Shown: positions 45,175 through 54,664, numbered from the stretch's first letter. The stretch: DNA of 64,000 bases from HGM11367 sp964600435 (GCA_964600435.1 CAZRJB010000004.1:38118-102117); one strand, 5' to 3'. The notes: generated from the letters alone by a model not told the origin. Translations and numbers: made by a program.

Positions 45175-45188
45175 AACCAATCTCCTTT

Positions 45189-46247
45189 TTAGTCTTCCAT
45201 AAAGCCTTGCAATTTTTTGCTTCTTGTTGGGTTACGCAACTTACGCAAAGCCTTTGCTTCTATTTGACGAATACGTTCTCTGGTAACGTTAAATTCTTTT
45301 CCAACTTCTTCTAATGTTCTAGGATGAGAATCATCTAAACCATATCTAAGCCTTATAACTTTTTGTTCTCTTGGGGTGAGTGTGTCGATAACAGAAATAA
45401 GTTGTTCTCTTAACAAATTTTGTGCAGCAACTTCTGAGGGAGATTTAATGGTGTCGTCTTCAATAAAGTCTGCAATTTTTGAGTCTTCTTCTTCACCAAC
45501 AGGATTTTCCAAGCTGATTGGGTCTTGAGCAATTTTTTGTATTTCGGCAACTTTTTCTTCTGTTATTTCCATAACTTCGGCAATTTCGGCGGATGTTGGA
45601 TCTCTGCCCAATTCTTGCAATAATTGACGTTTAACTCTTGTTAGTTTGTGAATTGTTTCAACCATGTGAACAGGAATTCTGATAACTCTTGCTTGGTCTG
45701 CCATGGCACGAGTGATTGATTGTCTGATCCACCAAGTTGCATAAGTTGAAAACCTGAACCCTTTGTTTGGGTCAAATTTTTCAACAGCCTTGATTAAACC
45801 AATGTTTCCTTCTTGAATCAAGTCCAAAAAAGCCATGTTTGTTCTACCAGAATAACGTTTTGCAATGCTAACAACCAAACGCAAGTTTGATTCCGACAAT
45901 TTTGCTTTTGCATATTCGTCACCAGCCAATGCCCTGCGTGACAATTCAACCTCTTCATCTGCTGATAAAAGAGGCACTTTGCCAATTTCTTTTAAATATA
46001 TTTTAACTGGGTCATCAACACTAGCGCTTGCAACAAGGTCAGAAAAATCTTCTTTTGAAATATCAGTTGGTGCAGTTTTGATAACTTTTATTTTGTTATC
46101 TTCCATGTGCTGTATGATTGCATTTATTTCGTCTGCAGTTGCCTCATATTTTAAAAGTTTGTAATAGATATCTTCTTCATTAATTGAGCCTTTTTTTGTT
46201 GCAATTTCTAAAAGTTTTTTGCATTCTTGCTCTAATTTTTTTTCCAC
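45189..46247 (-). CDS. rpoD: Primary RNA polymerase sigma factor (sigma A)
   Basis: The 352-aa product has regions 1.2 (DPVKIYLKEIGKVPLLSADEEVEL), 2 (NLRLVVSIAKRYSGR, DLIQEGNIGLIKAVEKFD, FRFSTYATWWIRQSI), 3 and 4 (LTPREQKVIRLRYGL, TLEEVGKEFNVTRERIRQIE). It serves housekeeping promoters. The start is GTG at 46247, immediately after the dnaG stop, with GGAGG 11 nt upstream. It reads -10 TATAAT and -35 TTGACA elements, as found here. Confidence 0.97.
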   Translation of the reverse strand: MEKKLEQECKKLLEIATKKGSINEEDIYYKLLKYEATADEINAIIQHMEDNKIKVIKTAPTDISKEDFSDLVASASVDDPVKIYLKEIGKVPLLSADEEVELSRRALAGDEYAKAKLSESNLRLVVSIAKRYSGRTNMAFLDLIQEGNIGLIKAVEKFDPNKGFRFSTYATWWIRQSITRAMADQARVIRIPVHMVETIHKLTRVKRQLLQELGRDPTSAEIAEVMEITEEKVAEIQKIAQDPISLENPVGEEEDSKIADFIEDDTIKSPSEVAAQNLLREQLISVIDTLTPREQKVIRLRYGLDDSHPRTLEEVGKEFNVTRERIRQIEAKALRKLRNPTRSKKLQGFMED

Positions 46248-48038
46248 TTATTCAACATCCTCCATATTTTTATTCTTTAGTTTTTTTGTTATACTTGATA
46301 TTTTTAATAAAATTTCTTTGCGTTTTTCAACATTTGTTTCTTTTTGAAATTGTTCATTAAGAAGTTGTTGCTCATTTTTTAAATTTTTTTCTACAATATT
46401 CCACAAACATTCTTCATAATATTTCTTATTATTTCCATTATTTTCAAAATTATAGTTAATGATATCAACCAAGTTTGGTTCACTATCAAAGTCAAATTCG
46501 TCGTATAAAGAACTTACTTTAAAAGTTTGGTCAACTTTGTGTTTTTCTATAATTAAGTCATATAGTTTTATGTATGTGTTGTTTTTTAAATATTTTTTCA
46601 GATTGAAATTGTAGTTCACATAGTCCTTTTTATAAAGCATTGATGAAAGAATAAATTTTATTGCAACGTTTGTGCCATCTTCTGGGCTAAAAGACTCCGC
46701 ATTTTGAATTTTGGGTTTCGAACCTATTGCGGTTTTACGTTTGAACAAGTCTTGTTGCAAAATATCAACTGGAACTCCACTTTTGTTTTTTATATGCTTT
46801 AAGTAGATTTGTTTTTCGCTGTTGGTGTCAAGTTTTTCAAGCAGTTTTAAAGAATTTTTAACAAATTTTGCCTTTTCGTCTGATTTGTCAAAGTTTACAT
46901 CTTTTGCGAAAAAATCAATTTGAAAGTCTATATAATCTACTGCACTATCAATTTGCTCTTGCATTTTGGCAATTCCGTTTTCTTTTATATATTCATCTGG
47001 GTCGTTGCCATTTGGAAGTTTAACAACTCTAACAACAAAACCTTCATTTGCTAAAACATCCACAATTTTGTTTGCGGCATTAAGCCCGGCACTGTCACCG
47101 TCTAAACAAACTACAATGTTTGAAGAAACAAGTTTTAACTGTTTTGCATGTTTAACTGTAAAAGCAGTGCCCAAACAAGCAACAGTGTTTTTAAAACCTG
47201 CCTTGTGCATTGCAATAACATCCATTTGCCCTTCAACAATTATAACTCTATCTACAGATTGTTTGGTTTTTTGTGCTCTAACTAGATTAAGCCCAAAAAT
47301 TGTGTTGCTTTTATCAAAGACAATTGTTTGACTTGAATTGCGATATTTTGCTTTGGTTTTGTCATTTGTTAAAATTCTAGCGGAAAAACCTATGCACTCG
47401 TTATATACATTAAACAAAGGAAAAATTAGCCTTTGTGCAAAAACATCATAATATCGCCCACTGCTGTTTTTTTCTACAAGACCAGCCATTGCCATTTGCT
47501 CGTAAGAAAAACCTTTTGATTTTAAGTAATTTGGCATTTCGTTGTAATCTAACGAATAGCCGATTGCAAAATCGTCAAGTTCTCGTTTTGTTAAAAGTCT
47601 TTTTTTTATATATTCTTGTGCTGGTTTTGCATTTGGCAAATAAAGATTTTGAACGTAATGGTTTTTTGCCTCGTTTAAAATGTTTAAAACAACATCTTTG
47701 TCGTGCTTGCGTTTTTCAATTCCAGATGAGTCTGTTGTTGAGAAGTTTGGAACTTCCATTCCTACATTTTTTGCCAAAATTTCTACTGCTTGCATAAAGT
47801 CACAAGATTCAATTTTTTGAACAAATTTTATAACATCACCATGTTCTTTGCAACCATAGCAATGATAAGTTTGTTCATTTTCATATATGCACATTGAAGG
47901 CGTTTTTTCCATGTGAAAAGGACAACACGTCCAATATGACCTGCCCTTTTGAACCAAGTTGCAATATTTTGACATTACAGTAACAATATCGCACCGGCTT
48001 TTTAATTCTTCCAACCAACTTCTAAAATCCTGAGCCAA
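46248..48038 (-). CDS. dnaG: DNA primase
   Basis: DnaG makes RNA primers for replication. The 596-aa protein has a CHC2 zinc finger (CPFHMEKTPS then YHCYGCKEHGD), the catalytic core and a TOPRIM domain (VIIVEGQMDVIAMHKAGF, VVCLDGDSAGLNAA), and a C-terminal helicase-binding region. The start is TTG at 48038 behind AGAAGG (6 nt). The dnaG-rpoD pair is the macromolecular-synthesis arrangement without rpsU. Confidence 0.96.
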   Translation of the reverse strand: MAQDFRSWLEELKSRCDIVTVMSKYCNLVQKGRSYWTCCPFHMEKTPSMCIYENEQTYHCYGCKEHGDVIKFVQKIESCDFMQAVEILAKNVGMEVPNFSTTDSSGIEKRKHDKDVVLNILNEAKNHYVQNLYLPNAKPAQEYIKKRLLTKRELDDFAIGYSLDYNEMPNYLKSKGFSYEQMAMAGLVEKNSSGRYYDVFAQRLIFPLFNVYNECIGFSARILTNDKTKAKYRNSSQTIVFDKSNTIFGLNLVRAQKTKQSVDRVIIVEGQMDVIAMHKAGFKNTVACLGTAFTVKHAKQLKLVSSNIVVCLDGDSAGLNAANKIVDVLANEGFVVRVVKLPNGNDPDEYIKENGIAKMQEQIDSAVDYIDFQIDFFAKDVNFDKSDEKAKFVKNSLKLLEKLDTNSEKQIYLKHIKNKSGVPVDILQQDLFKRKTAIGSKPKIQNAESFSPEDGTNVAIKFILSSMLYKKDYVNYNFNLKKYLKNNTYIKLYDLIIEKHKVDQTFKVSSLYDEFDFDSEPNLVDIINYNFENNGNNKKYYEECLWNIVEKNLKNEQQLLNEQFQKETNVEKRKEILLKISSITKKLKNKNMEDVE

Positions 48039-48174
48039 CTTATACCTTCTACAAAAATCTTACATTCTTTATTATTCGACGTTAATTCTAAAATTCCTTT
48101 TTTTTGCTATAAAAAAATTTATATTTTTAACAAATGCTCATTAATTCAAGCATTTTGTATGTTTTGTGTTTGTC

Positions 48175-48248
48175 ATAAAAAAAAGCAAATTGTGAAATAA
48201 AGACAAAATTTTTTTTATAACTTGAATTTATTTCACAAATTTTTTGCT
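48175..48248 (-). terminator. Long-stem terminator after the 841-aa surface protein
   Basis: A stem of about 18 bp pairs the arm around 48183-48200 with 48228-48248 (core TTGTGAAATAAA), then a run of eight T on the minus strand. The loop of 25-30 nt is T-rich. Confidence 0.8.
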
Positions 48249-48256
48249 CTTTGTTT

Positions 48257-50782
48257 TTAATACATATATTTTCTGTATGAACTGCCACCTGAGTTCTTTT
48301 TCTTGATTATAACAATAACCACAACAGCAACTGCAACCAAAGCAACTCCGCCAAGAGTTATCCAAAGCCACAGCAAGTTTGCTTGTTGCTCTTCTGCAAT
48401 CTTGTCAAAAACAGCATACACAACAAATGTTGAATCACCTTCATTTTTGTCTATTTTAAAAGTGCCGTTTTCATCTACATTAAGCGACATTCCTGTTTCT
48501 TGATACCAACCAGTAAATTCGTATGCGGTAGAAAGTTCTTCTAGCAATATTGTATGATTGCCATATTTCTTTTTTATTGAATAAGTTCCTGTTTCTTTGT
48601 TAAACTTTATTGTTGAGTTGTCGGCATCAATTTTTAGTTTTGCAATTTGTTCAGTTATTGTTTTTCCGTCGGTGCTTCCTAATTTAAATTCGATTTTTAG
48701 GTTTACAACATCACGCGAAAAAACAACATAAATTTGGAATTCGCTATCACCTAATTTAAAGTATGATATGTTGTCTGAAGTTCCTGAAGGTTTATCGCCT
48801 GAAGCTTTTGAAGATGTGTTTGGATTGTTTATGTCTAAAAGTTCCCAATTTTCGTTAAACACCCAAGAAATTTTGTTTTTTCCGTTGATGTTTGCCGTGT
48901 TGTTTTCTGGGTTAAAAACGTTTTCAGGTGTTTGACCACCTTCTGCACTTGGCTTGTTAAACACATACCAATCCGCTTCTTTTGAATAGTCAGTGTTAAC
49001 CTGATATGTTTCATAAGAATAATAGTGCCCATATTTTAATAATATGTCATCATTACCCAATGGTTTTGAACCTTCTGTGGATTTTATTTGTGCAATTGGC
49101 TTTGTGTTTGTGTTGCTTTCAGAAGAATCGTCGAACACTTTGATTTTTAATTTATATTCTATTGGAGTTAGTTCCACTGAATAAACACCTGAATCTTTTG
49201 CTGTGAAATCTGATATTGTAAATGTTACAGAACCACCTTCCTCTTTGTGGCTTATATTTTTGTTGCTATCAGTTGAAGTTGTGTTGGCATCTTCAAAATG
49301 ATACACTCTTGTGCCATTTAAATATAAACCAGTAATTTTAAAGAATTTGGAAAAATCAATCTCTCTTTCTTCTGTGACTGGTTTGTAGTTTGTTTCTATG
49401 TTGACTTTTAAAGTTACCGTATCGCTATAATTTATGTTATTTAGTTGATTATTTGTAGTATCTTGATTATTTATATTAACAGTAACAATATTTAGTGGTG
49501 GTAAGTTGTCAATTCCTAAATTTTTAATGCTCTCTTCTGAACTAAAAGAAATTGAGTATGTTTCAAAAAATTGCAAATTTGGCAACACACTGTTTGCTTT
49601 TATCCAAATATTATCAAAATCCCATAAATCGGTTAATTTCCAACCCGTTCCGGTTTTATCTTCTATTTTTGTATAGATTTCATTTTTACTTAAAACGCCT
49701 AAACAACCGAAAGTGTTAGTTGCATTGTCATATGTGTAGTTGCCAATATAATTTAAAAGTTTTGAAGAATAGAAACCATATATGGACTCTGATGGCAATG
49801 TGTTATTCATGAAACCAATAATTGAGCCAACAAACGTTTCCGTGTTGTTGCTGGCGGGACTGGTTTCTGCAATTAAAACTACATTGTTAAAAAATGACAC
49901 ATGATTTGTTTCTGTTTTGCCAACCAAATAACCAAAGTTGTAATATTTGCTAGTTAATTCAATTGTTGATTTAGCAGAAGAAAAATCTAAAATGTTATTG
50001 GTTATTTTAAATGCTGAAGAAACATCCCCAACCAAGCCACCAAAGTTAAAGTTTTTTGAGTCTGTGTCTGTAACCGAAATGTTTAAACTAGAATTTGTTA
50101 TTATGTTGTTTTGCAATCTTGTTCCGTCTGAGATTTTGCCTGCAAGCAAACCAATGTTTGAGTTTGTTTTAATTGAGCAATCAGACTTAGTTTCAATTGA
50201 GCACTCATCAATTTTTATTTGATTAATGTTTGAGCCAATAATTTGACCTGCAAGCAAACCAACATTAACTGTTGAAACCGATTGACTATTTTCCCCATTC
50301 AAAATCATTTCAACATTTTTAAAGTTGATTGCATATACATTTGAATTTGTGATTGTTTTTGCAAGCACACCATAAGATGTGCTGTTTGAAACAGAAAACT
50401 CAGTTGAACCTAAAACAATATTCAAGTTGCAAATTGTAACATTTGATAAACTTTCAAAAAGCGAGATGGCAGTTGTTATTTTTATTGTTGCTCCATTGCC
50501 GTTTAAAGTTACATAATTTATATCATCTAATGATTTTGATATTTCAAAATCTTTGTCTTCTAATTTATAGGATTTAATACTACCTTCTTCGCCAGAAGTT
50601 ATATCAGTCAAATTATTTATGGTTGTGGGTGGTGTTTGAACTTCTTCACTTTGATCAGTGTCTGTTTCTTGCACTTCTTCAGCAAAAACAAAATTTTTTG
50701 GCAAAATGGACGCAGTGCCTAAAAAAGCAAAACAAAAAGAAATTATTATTGAAAACAACAAAATATGTTTTTTAAACTTCAT
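48257..50782 (-). CDS. Large surface protein with C-terminal membrane anchor
   Basis: The 841-aa protein has a signal peptide (1-34, ending VFAEE), a beta-helix-like region (about 60-410) with motifs such as NVGLLAGQI, NIGLLAGKI and FNFGGLVGDV, further beta-rich repeats (Ig/MucBP-like, about 420-780), then a membrane helix (807-829) and KKKNSGGSSYRKYMY. It has no LPXTG sequence, so the helix is the anchor. It is predicted extracellular and adhesin-like. It is divergently placed from no neighbour and has its own strong terminator. I cannot identify a substrate. Confidence 0.75.
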   Translation of the reverse strand: MKFKKHILLFSIIISFCFAFLGTASILPKNFVFAEEVQETDTDQSEEVQTPPTTINNLTDITSGEEGSIKSYKLEDKDFEISKSLDDINYVTLNGNGATIKITTAISLFESLSNVTICNLNIVLGSTEFSVSNSTSYGVLAKTITNSNVYAINFKNVEMILNGENSQSVSTVNVGLLAGQIIGSNINQIKIDECSIETKSDCSIKTNSNIGLLAGKISDGTRLQNNIITNSSLNISVTDTDSKNFNFGGLVGDVSSAFKITNNILDFSSAKSTIELTSKYYNFGYLVGKTETNHVSFFNNVVLIAETSPASNNTETFVGSIIGFMNNTLPSESIYGFYSSKLLNYIGNYTYDNATNTFGCLGVLSKNEIYTKIEDKTGTGWKLTDLWDFDNIWIKANSVLPNLQFFETYSISFSSEESIKNLGIDNLPPLNIVTVNINNQDTTNNQLNNINYSDTVTLKVNIETNYKPVTEEREIDFSKFFKITGLYLNGTRVYHFEDANTTSTDSNKNISHKEEGGSVTFTISDFTAKDSGVYSVELTPIEYKLKIKVFDDSSESNTNTKPIAQIKSTEGSKPLGNDDILLKYGHYYSYETYQVNTDYSKEADWYVFNKPSAEGGQTPENVFNPENNTANINGKNKISWVFNENWELLDINNPNTSSKASGDKPSGTSDNISYFKLGDSEFQIYVVFSRDVVNLKIEFKLGSTDGKTITEQIAKLKIDADNSTIKFNKETGTYSIKKKYGNHTILLEELSTAYEFTGWYQETGMSLNVDENGTFKIDKNEGDSTFVVYAVFDKIAEEQQANLLWLWITLGGVALVAVAVVVIVIIKKKNSGGSSYRKYMY

Positions 50783-50979
50783 AACGCCCCCGTTTATCTT
50801 TTGACTAGTATGTGCAATGTTAAAATGATTATTGCATGTTACCTGTTTTGCAAGTTAAAACTTTTTGCAAACAAAACATTGTTTATAACAAAAATATAAC
50901 ACAAAAAAAATAATAAACCAAATTATTTAATAAATTTTTAAAAACAATTAATAAATTGTTATAAAAATAATAACAAAAA

Positions 50980-51030
50980 AAACAAAACTCGGACTAATTT
51001 GGAAACTTTCCAACATAGAGTTTTGTTTTG
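50980..51030 (-). terminator. Terminator after the zinc-ribbon membrane protein
   Basis: The arms ACAAAACTC and GAGTTTTGT pair around an inner stem GGAAA/TTTCC; the minus strand ends in a run of T. The 269-bp gap 50783-51051 otherwise contains very AT-rich sequence with no gene. Confidence 0.65.
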
Positions 51031-51051
51031 TTATGCTATTTTTTATGCATT

Positions 51052-51378
51052 TTAATCTTTAAAATATCCAATGTTTGATGACTGTTTAGGATTAAAAGTG
51101 AAATTGCAAATTGATGCAACCAATGGATATATACCAAATGTTACAAATGTTAAAAAGAAATATGCACATGTTCTAGACTTCCATCCGTTTGGCTTTAAAT
51201 TTGTGTGATTTATTATAAAACTACCAATAAAACCAAAGAAAAATGTTAAAAGAAATCTAACAGCATTTTTACCATCGTTAGAACTTAAAATTGGCTCATC
51301 CTTTATTCTGCACCCGCAATTAACACATATTTCTGCATCGTCGTGAACCTCTTTACCACATTTTGAACAATATTTCAT
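51052..51378 (-). CDS. Small zinc-ribbon membrane protein
   Basis: The 108-aa product has an N-terminal zinc ribbon (YCSKCGKEVHDDAEICVNCG) and two hydrophobic segments (about 41-61 and 71-95), resembling zinc-ribbon/TM2-type proteins. No enzyme motif is seen. The gene is divergent from a 69-aa XRE regulator, with a consensus promoter (TTGACA-17-TATAAT, 51412-51440) whose spacer is a perfect 16-bp palindrome. ATG at 51378 follows AAAGGAGG. Its function is unknown; the pair looks like a regulator-target unit. Confidence 0.75.
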   Translation of the reverse strand: MKYCSKCGKEVHDDAEICVNCGCRIKDEPILSSNDGKNAVRFLLTFFFGFIGSFIINHTNLKPNGWKSRTCAYFFLTFVTFGIYPLVASICNFTFNPKQSSNIGYFKD

Positions 51379-51411
51379 AATTGATTTCCTCCTTTGTTTA
51401 GATTTGGTTTT

Positions 51412-51440
51412 ATTATATTCTTACAGTTGTAAGATGTCAA
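51412..51440 (-). promoter_or_regulatory. Consensus promoter of the zinc-ribbon gene, with an operator in its spacer
   Basis: Minus strand: -35 TTGACA (51435-51440), 17-nt spacer, -10 TATAAT (51412-51417), both matching consensus. The spacer holds the palindrome TCTTACAGTTGTAAGA (51419-51434). Confidence 0.85.
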
Positions 51441-51464
51441 CATAATTTCTTACATTTGTGAGAA
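51419..51464. promoter_or_regulatory. Two-site operator between the XRE regulator and the zinc-ribbon gene
   Basis: Site 1 is TCTTACAGTTGTAAGA (51419-51434). Site 2 is TTCTTACATTTGTGAGAA (51447-51464), one mismatch from dyad symmetry. Centres are 29 bp apart. Half-site TCTTACA recurs. Site 2 ends 10 nt before the regulator ATG, so autorepression is expected. Confidence 0.7.
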
Positions 51465-51474
51465 AATCTTTTAT

Positions 51475-51684
51475 ATGAGTTATCAAAATGAGTTTAAAAA
51501 CATTTTAAAAGAATTAAGACTTGAAAAAAAACTTGGGCAAGTTGAACTTGCCAAGGCTGTTGGAGTAAGCAAAGGAGTTATAAGTTTGTGGGAAAACGGG
51601 CTTAGGGAACCAAACATGTATTCACTAATTGTTTTGGCAAAATTCTTTAATGTGTCAATTGACGAATTGGTTGGGTTAAAGTAA
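51475..51684 (+). CDS. XRE-family HTH transcriptional regulator
   Basis: The 69-aa product is a stand-alone HTH_3 domain: ILKELRLEKKLGQVELAKAVGVSKGVISLWENGLREP, followed by LIVLAKFFNVSIDELVGLK. It has no extra sensor domain. It probably binds the palindromes at 51419-51464 and controls both itself and the divergent zinc-ribbon gene (inference). ATG at 51475 has only a weak SD. Confidence 0.92.
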   Translation: MSYQNEFKNILKELRLEKKLGQVELAKAVGVSKGVISLWENGLREPNMYSLIVLAKFFNVSIDELVGLK

Positions 51685-51726
51685 AAGTCATTCTATATTG
51701 TTTTGATATATTCTAAGAACAAATAA

Positions 51727-51788
51727 AAAAACCATATTTTCTAACACCCATTTTTTGATAGTGTTTTTATAGAAATATGTTTTTTTTA
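51727..51788. terminator. Bidirectional terminator between the XRE gene and murF
   Basis: An imperfect hairpin (CATATTTTCTAACAC to GTGTTTTTATAGAAATATG) has T runs on both strands and separates the convergent genes. Confidence 0.55.
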
Positions 51789-51801
51789 AAAAAAGTTGTT
51801 T

Positions 51802-53430
51802 TTACGTGTAGTTATCTGGCAAATCGTTTTCAAAAAGAACAACATCGCCTTGTTTTGTTATGTTTGGCAACAGATTTGATGCACTCTTTAAGTTTTCTGC
51901 TTCAAAAATGTTCTCTTCTTTCATTCCGCCATCAACAAGCCCTTTTTTTATTGCTTCTAGGTTAACCTTGTTAACAATAATTACTTTATTGCATATCTTT
52001 GCCATTTCCAAGCCAAAATTGTAGTTAACTTCATATTCAACCATCCCCATTTCTACAATTCCTGGAGTTACAACAATTTTTGCTGAGTCTTTAAACAAGT
52101 TTATTGTTTCGAGGGATGCCTTACTGCTTTCAACAGAACTATTGTAAGCATTGTCGATTATTGTTAAACCTTTGTTTTGGATTATTTCCATTCGGTGAGC
52201 AATTGGTTTTAGTTCTGAAATTGCCAAAGCAATATCGTTTAGTCCAACTCCCAATTTATATGCCATTGTGCTTGCCAATGCAATGTCTTCTAAAAATTGC
52301 TTGCCTAACAATTTTGTGTTGCACTTTATTTCTTTGCCATCTATGCAAAGAACAAAACTGCTTCCATTTTGGCTGCACCCAATGTTTTTTAAATAGCAAA
52401 ACAAGTCTGTGTTTTCAATTCCGGACAAAAATTTTTGGCAAGAACACTTGTTATATAGCGACAAAGCACCCTCGCTTTGAGCATTAAACACTACAATGCC
52501 ATTTGTTATTGCTTGAACAAGTTCAAACTTGGTTTTTGCAACATTATCTTTTGTGCCAAATGTTGCCAAATGTTGGCTTGCAACTGAAGTTATTATGGCG
52601 TGTTTAGGATTTATAAAATCACACAGATATTTTATATCGCCTACATTTTTTGCGCCCATTTCTGCAATCAAAACCTGATTGTCTTTTTTTAAATATTTTA
52701 AAACAACTTTTGTTAAACCCATTGGAGTGTTAAAACTGTGCGGAGTCATGCAAACAGAATATTTTTTTGAAAGCATAACGTTTAAAAAGTGTTTTGTTGT
52801 TGTTTTGCCATAACTGCCCGTTATTCCAATTTTTATAAGGTTTGGCATTTTTTCAAGTTTGTTTTTTGCTTTTTTTAAATAACTATTTCTTATGGCGTTT
52901 TCCATTGGCAAGTTTATTATGTGAGCCAACGGAACAAGCACAGCAAGCAAAATAGGGGTTAAAACAACAATGCCATATCTAAGTGGTTGAACAAATTGTG
53001 TTGAAAAGGTAACCAGCACAAATGTTATTGATGTTATTAAAACAAACAATGTGACAATAAGTCTGTTCATTCTTCTTGTTTGTTTTAAAGGAGTTTTTTG
53101 TGGCATTTTTGTTATGTTGATGATGAATATCACACAAAAATAAATGTAAAACACTAAACCAAGATACGAATAGTAACCACCACCAAAACCATCTAACAGT
53201 GCATTTGTTACCAAAACTGAAAATAACGACAAGAACGACAACATGAAAATGCGACCAAAAAATTTAATTTTTGTGTCTTTTAGCCATGAATTATATCCTG
53301 ACAACTTGTAGCCTGACAGTTGAACCATTTGCAAAGGTTTGCCCGCAACAAAGCATAGAATAACACCATTTAAAATGGCAATTGCAATTGAAATGTAAAA
53401 ATGTGGATTTGATAAACTAAAAATTTCCAT
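51802..53430 (-). CDS. murF: MurF-type Mur ligase with N-terminal membrane domain
   Basis: The ligase adds D-Ala-D-Ala to the UDP-MurNAc-tripeptide. The C-terminal 350 residues have the ATP loop IGITGSYGKTTTKHFL (about 201-216), LIAEMGAKNVGDI and AHRMEIIQNKGLTIIDNAYNSS, with the terminal motif LFENDLPDNY. The first 175 residues contain five membrane helices (about 12-30, 61-80, 87-106, 123-143, 150-172), so this 542-aa fusion is membrane-bound, unlike soluble MurF (about 450 aa). The usual N-terminal UDP-binding domain is not seen. MurF is the best fit, but a distinct Mur ligase substrate is possible. Confidence 0.82.
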   Translation of the reverse strand: MEIFSLSNPHFYISIAIAILNGVILCFVAGKPLQMVQLSGYKLSGYNSWLKDTKIKFFGRIFMLSFLSLFSVLVTNALLDGFGGGYYSYLGLVFYIYFCVIFIINITKMPQKTPLKQTRRMNRLIVTLFVLITSITFVLVTFSTQFVQPLRYGIVVLTPILLAVLVPLAHIINLPMENAIRNSYLKKAKNKLEKMPNLIKIGITGSYGKTTTKHFLNVMLSKKYSVCMTPHSFNTPMGLTKVVLKYLKKDNQVLIAEMGAKNVGDIKYLCDFINPKHAIITSVASQHLATFGTKDNVAKTKFELVQAITNGIVVFNAQSEGALSLYNKCSCQKFLSGIENTDLFCYLKNIGCSQNGSSFVLCIDGKEIKCNTKLLGKQFLEDIALASTMAYKLGVGLNDIALAISELKPIAHRMEIIQNKGLTIIDNAYNSSVESSKASLETINLFKDSAKIVVTPGIVEMGMVEYEVNYNFGLEMAKICNKVIIVNKVNLEAIKKGLVDGGMKEENIFEAENLKSASNLLPNITKQGDVVLFENDLPDNYT

Positions 53431-53446
53431 AATTCCCTTTTTATTA

Positions 53447-54151
53447 TTATTGTTTTATAACATGTTCAACAACTCTTAAAAAAGTGTTAAAATCGTCCAA
53501 ATAAGAAAAATGACCAGCATTTTTAATAACAACAAGTTCACTATTTTTTATGAGTTTGTTTAAACGTTTTGCCATGTACATTGGGGTTTGGTTATCTTTT
53601 TCACCCCAAAATAGCACTGTTGGCTTAGTTATATTTATAGCATATTTCTCCAAAAAAGTGTTAACAATATTCACAAATGTTTTTTTCATTATTGGAGATA
53701 AATTATTGTAGTCGGTTGAACCTTTAATGTTTGAGCAACCAAATTTTTGTTTTATTTTGTTAAAACAAACTTTTAAATGATATTTTATTGTTCTTTTGGG
53801 TTTTAGTCCTGCAGAATCAACCAAAATTAGTTTTTCTGCAAAGCCCTTGTTTGCCAAAACAAGGGCCACTCGACCACCAAAAGAATGTCCAATAATTGTT
53901 GATTTTTGCATGTTTTCTTTTTGCATTATTTCGGCTACCAGTTCAACATAATCAAAAAATGTCCACGGATATTGCATTTCTGTGCTTTTACCAAATGGTG
54001 GAAAATCTATAAACAATGCTTTGTGGCTTACGCTTAAATGATTACATATGAACTTAAAACTGTCAACATTTCCACCCCAACCATGCAAAAAAACCAAATT
54101 ATTACTGCCATTGCCAACAACTTCATAGTTGACTTGTGCAGACTTAAACAT
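53447..54151 (-). CDS. Alpha/beta hydrolase
   Basis: The 234-aa protein has the alpha/beta hydrolase fold: VFLHGWGGNVDSF (oxyanion), IIGHSFGGRVAL (nucleophile Ser), VDSAGLKPK, a late FWGEKDNQTP (Asp) and NAGHFSYLD (His). The triad is complete. The substrate cannot be told. ATG at 54151 is preceded by TGGA. It lies between rimI and murF, 16 nt before murF, so co-expression is likely. Confidence 0.88.
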   Translation of the reverse strand: MFKSAQVNYEVVGNGSNNLVFLHGWGGNVDSFKFICNHLSVSHKALFIDFPPFGKSTEMQYPWTFFDYVELVAEIMQKENMQKSTIIGHSFGGRVALVLANKGFAEKLILVDSAGLKPKRTIKYHLKVCFNKIKQKFGCSNIKGSTDYNNLSPIMKKTFVNIVNTFLEKYAINITKPTVLFWGEKDNQTPMYMAKRLNKLIKNSELVVIKNAGHFSYLDDFNTFLRVVEHVIKQ

Positions 54152-54238
54152 ATATTCCACATTAATATATATGAATTTTTTCAAATTTGTTGTTAAGATA
54201 TGTTTTGCTCAGCAAAAAGAAAGAACAAAAAATGTTTT

Positions 54239-54664
54239 TTATTGCAAGAACATGCAAAGGGCATCATCGCCGTCTTTGTAATAATTTTTTCGGATGTGAA
54301 CAGTTTTAAAACCAAATTTTTGATAAAAACTGATTGCTATATTGTTTTTTGATTTTACTTCAAGTGATACTGTTTGGTTTTGTTTTTTTAATGACAAAAC
54401 AAAGCGTAACAGTGCTGTGGCAAAACCCAAACGTTTGTGTGTTTGTTTTGTTGCAATATCTAAAATATTTATGTCGTCAACAGTTTTTAAAAAACTTACG
54501 ACACTTATTAATTGATTGTTGTCAAAAATTCCATAAAACTCTGTTGAGCTTGAATTAATTGATTCTAATATTTGTGTTTCTGTCCATGCTTCTGAGTTAA
54601 ATTGTTCTTTAAAAAGGCTGTGGATTTGCCGAACATTTGATGAGTTAAGTTTAACTATTTCCAT
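54239..54664 (-). CDS. rimI: Ribosomal-protein-S18-alanine N-acetyltransferase (RimI-like GNAT)
   Basis: The 141-aa GNAT enzyme has the acetyl-CoA core NILDIATKQTHKRLGFATAL (Q/R-x-x-G-x-A), LEVKSKNNIAISFYQKFGF and the C-terminal HIRKNYYKDGDDALCM. It is the gene after tsaB, overlapping by 14 nt, the standard Firmicutes tsaE-tsaB-rimI order, which drives the specific name. Start ATG 54664 avoids a weak upstream extension that runs back into tsaB. Confidence 0.9.
   Translation of the reverse strand: MEIVKLNSSNVRQIHSLFKEQFNSEAWTETQILESINSSSTEFYGIFDNNQLISVVSFLKTVDDINILDIATKQTHKRLGFATALLRFVLSLKKQNQTVSLEVKSKNNIAISFYQKFGFKTVHIRKNYYKDGDDALCMFLQ

Noticed and set aside
48132..48156. Terminator or operator hairpin upstream of dnaG
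   Set aside because: The 7-bp AAATGCT/AGCATTT stem lacks a T run and its role cannot be told.
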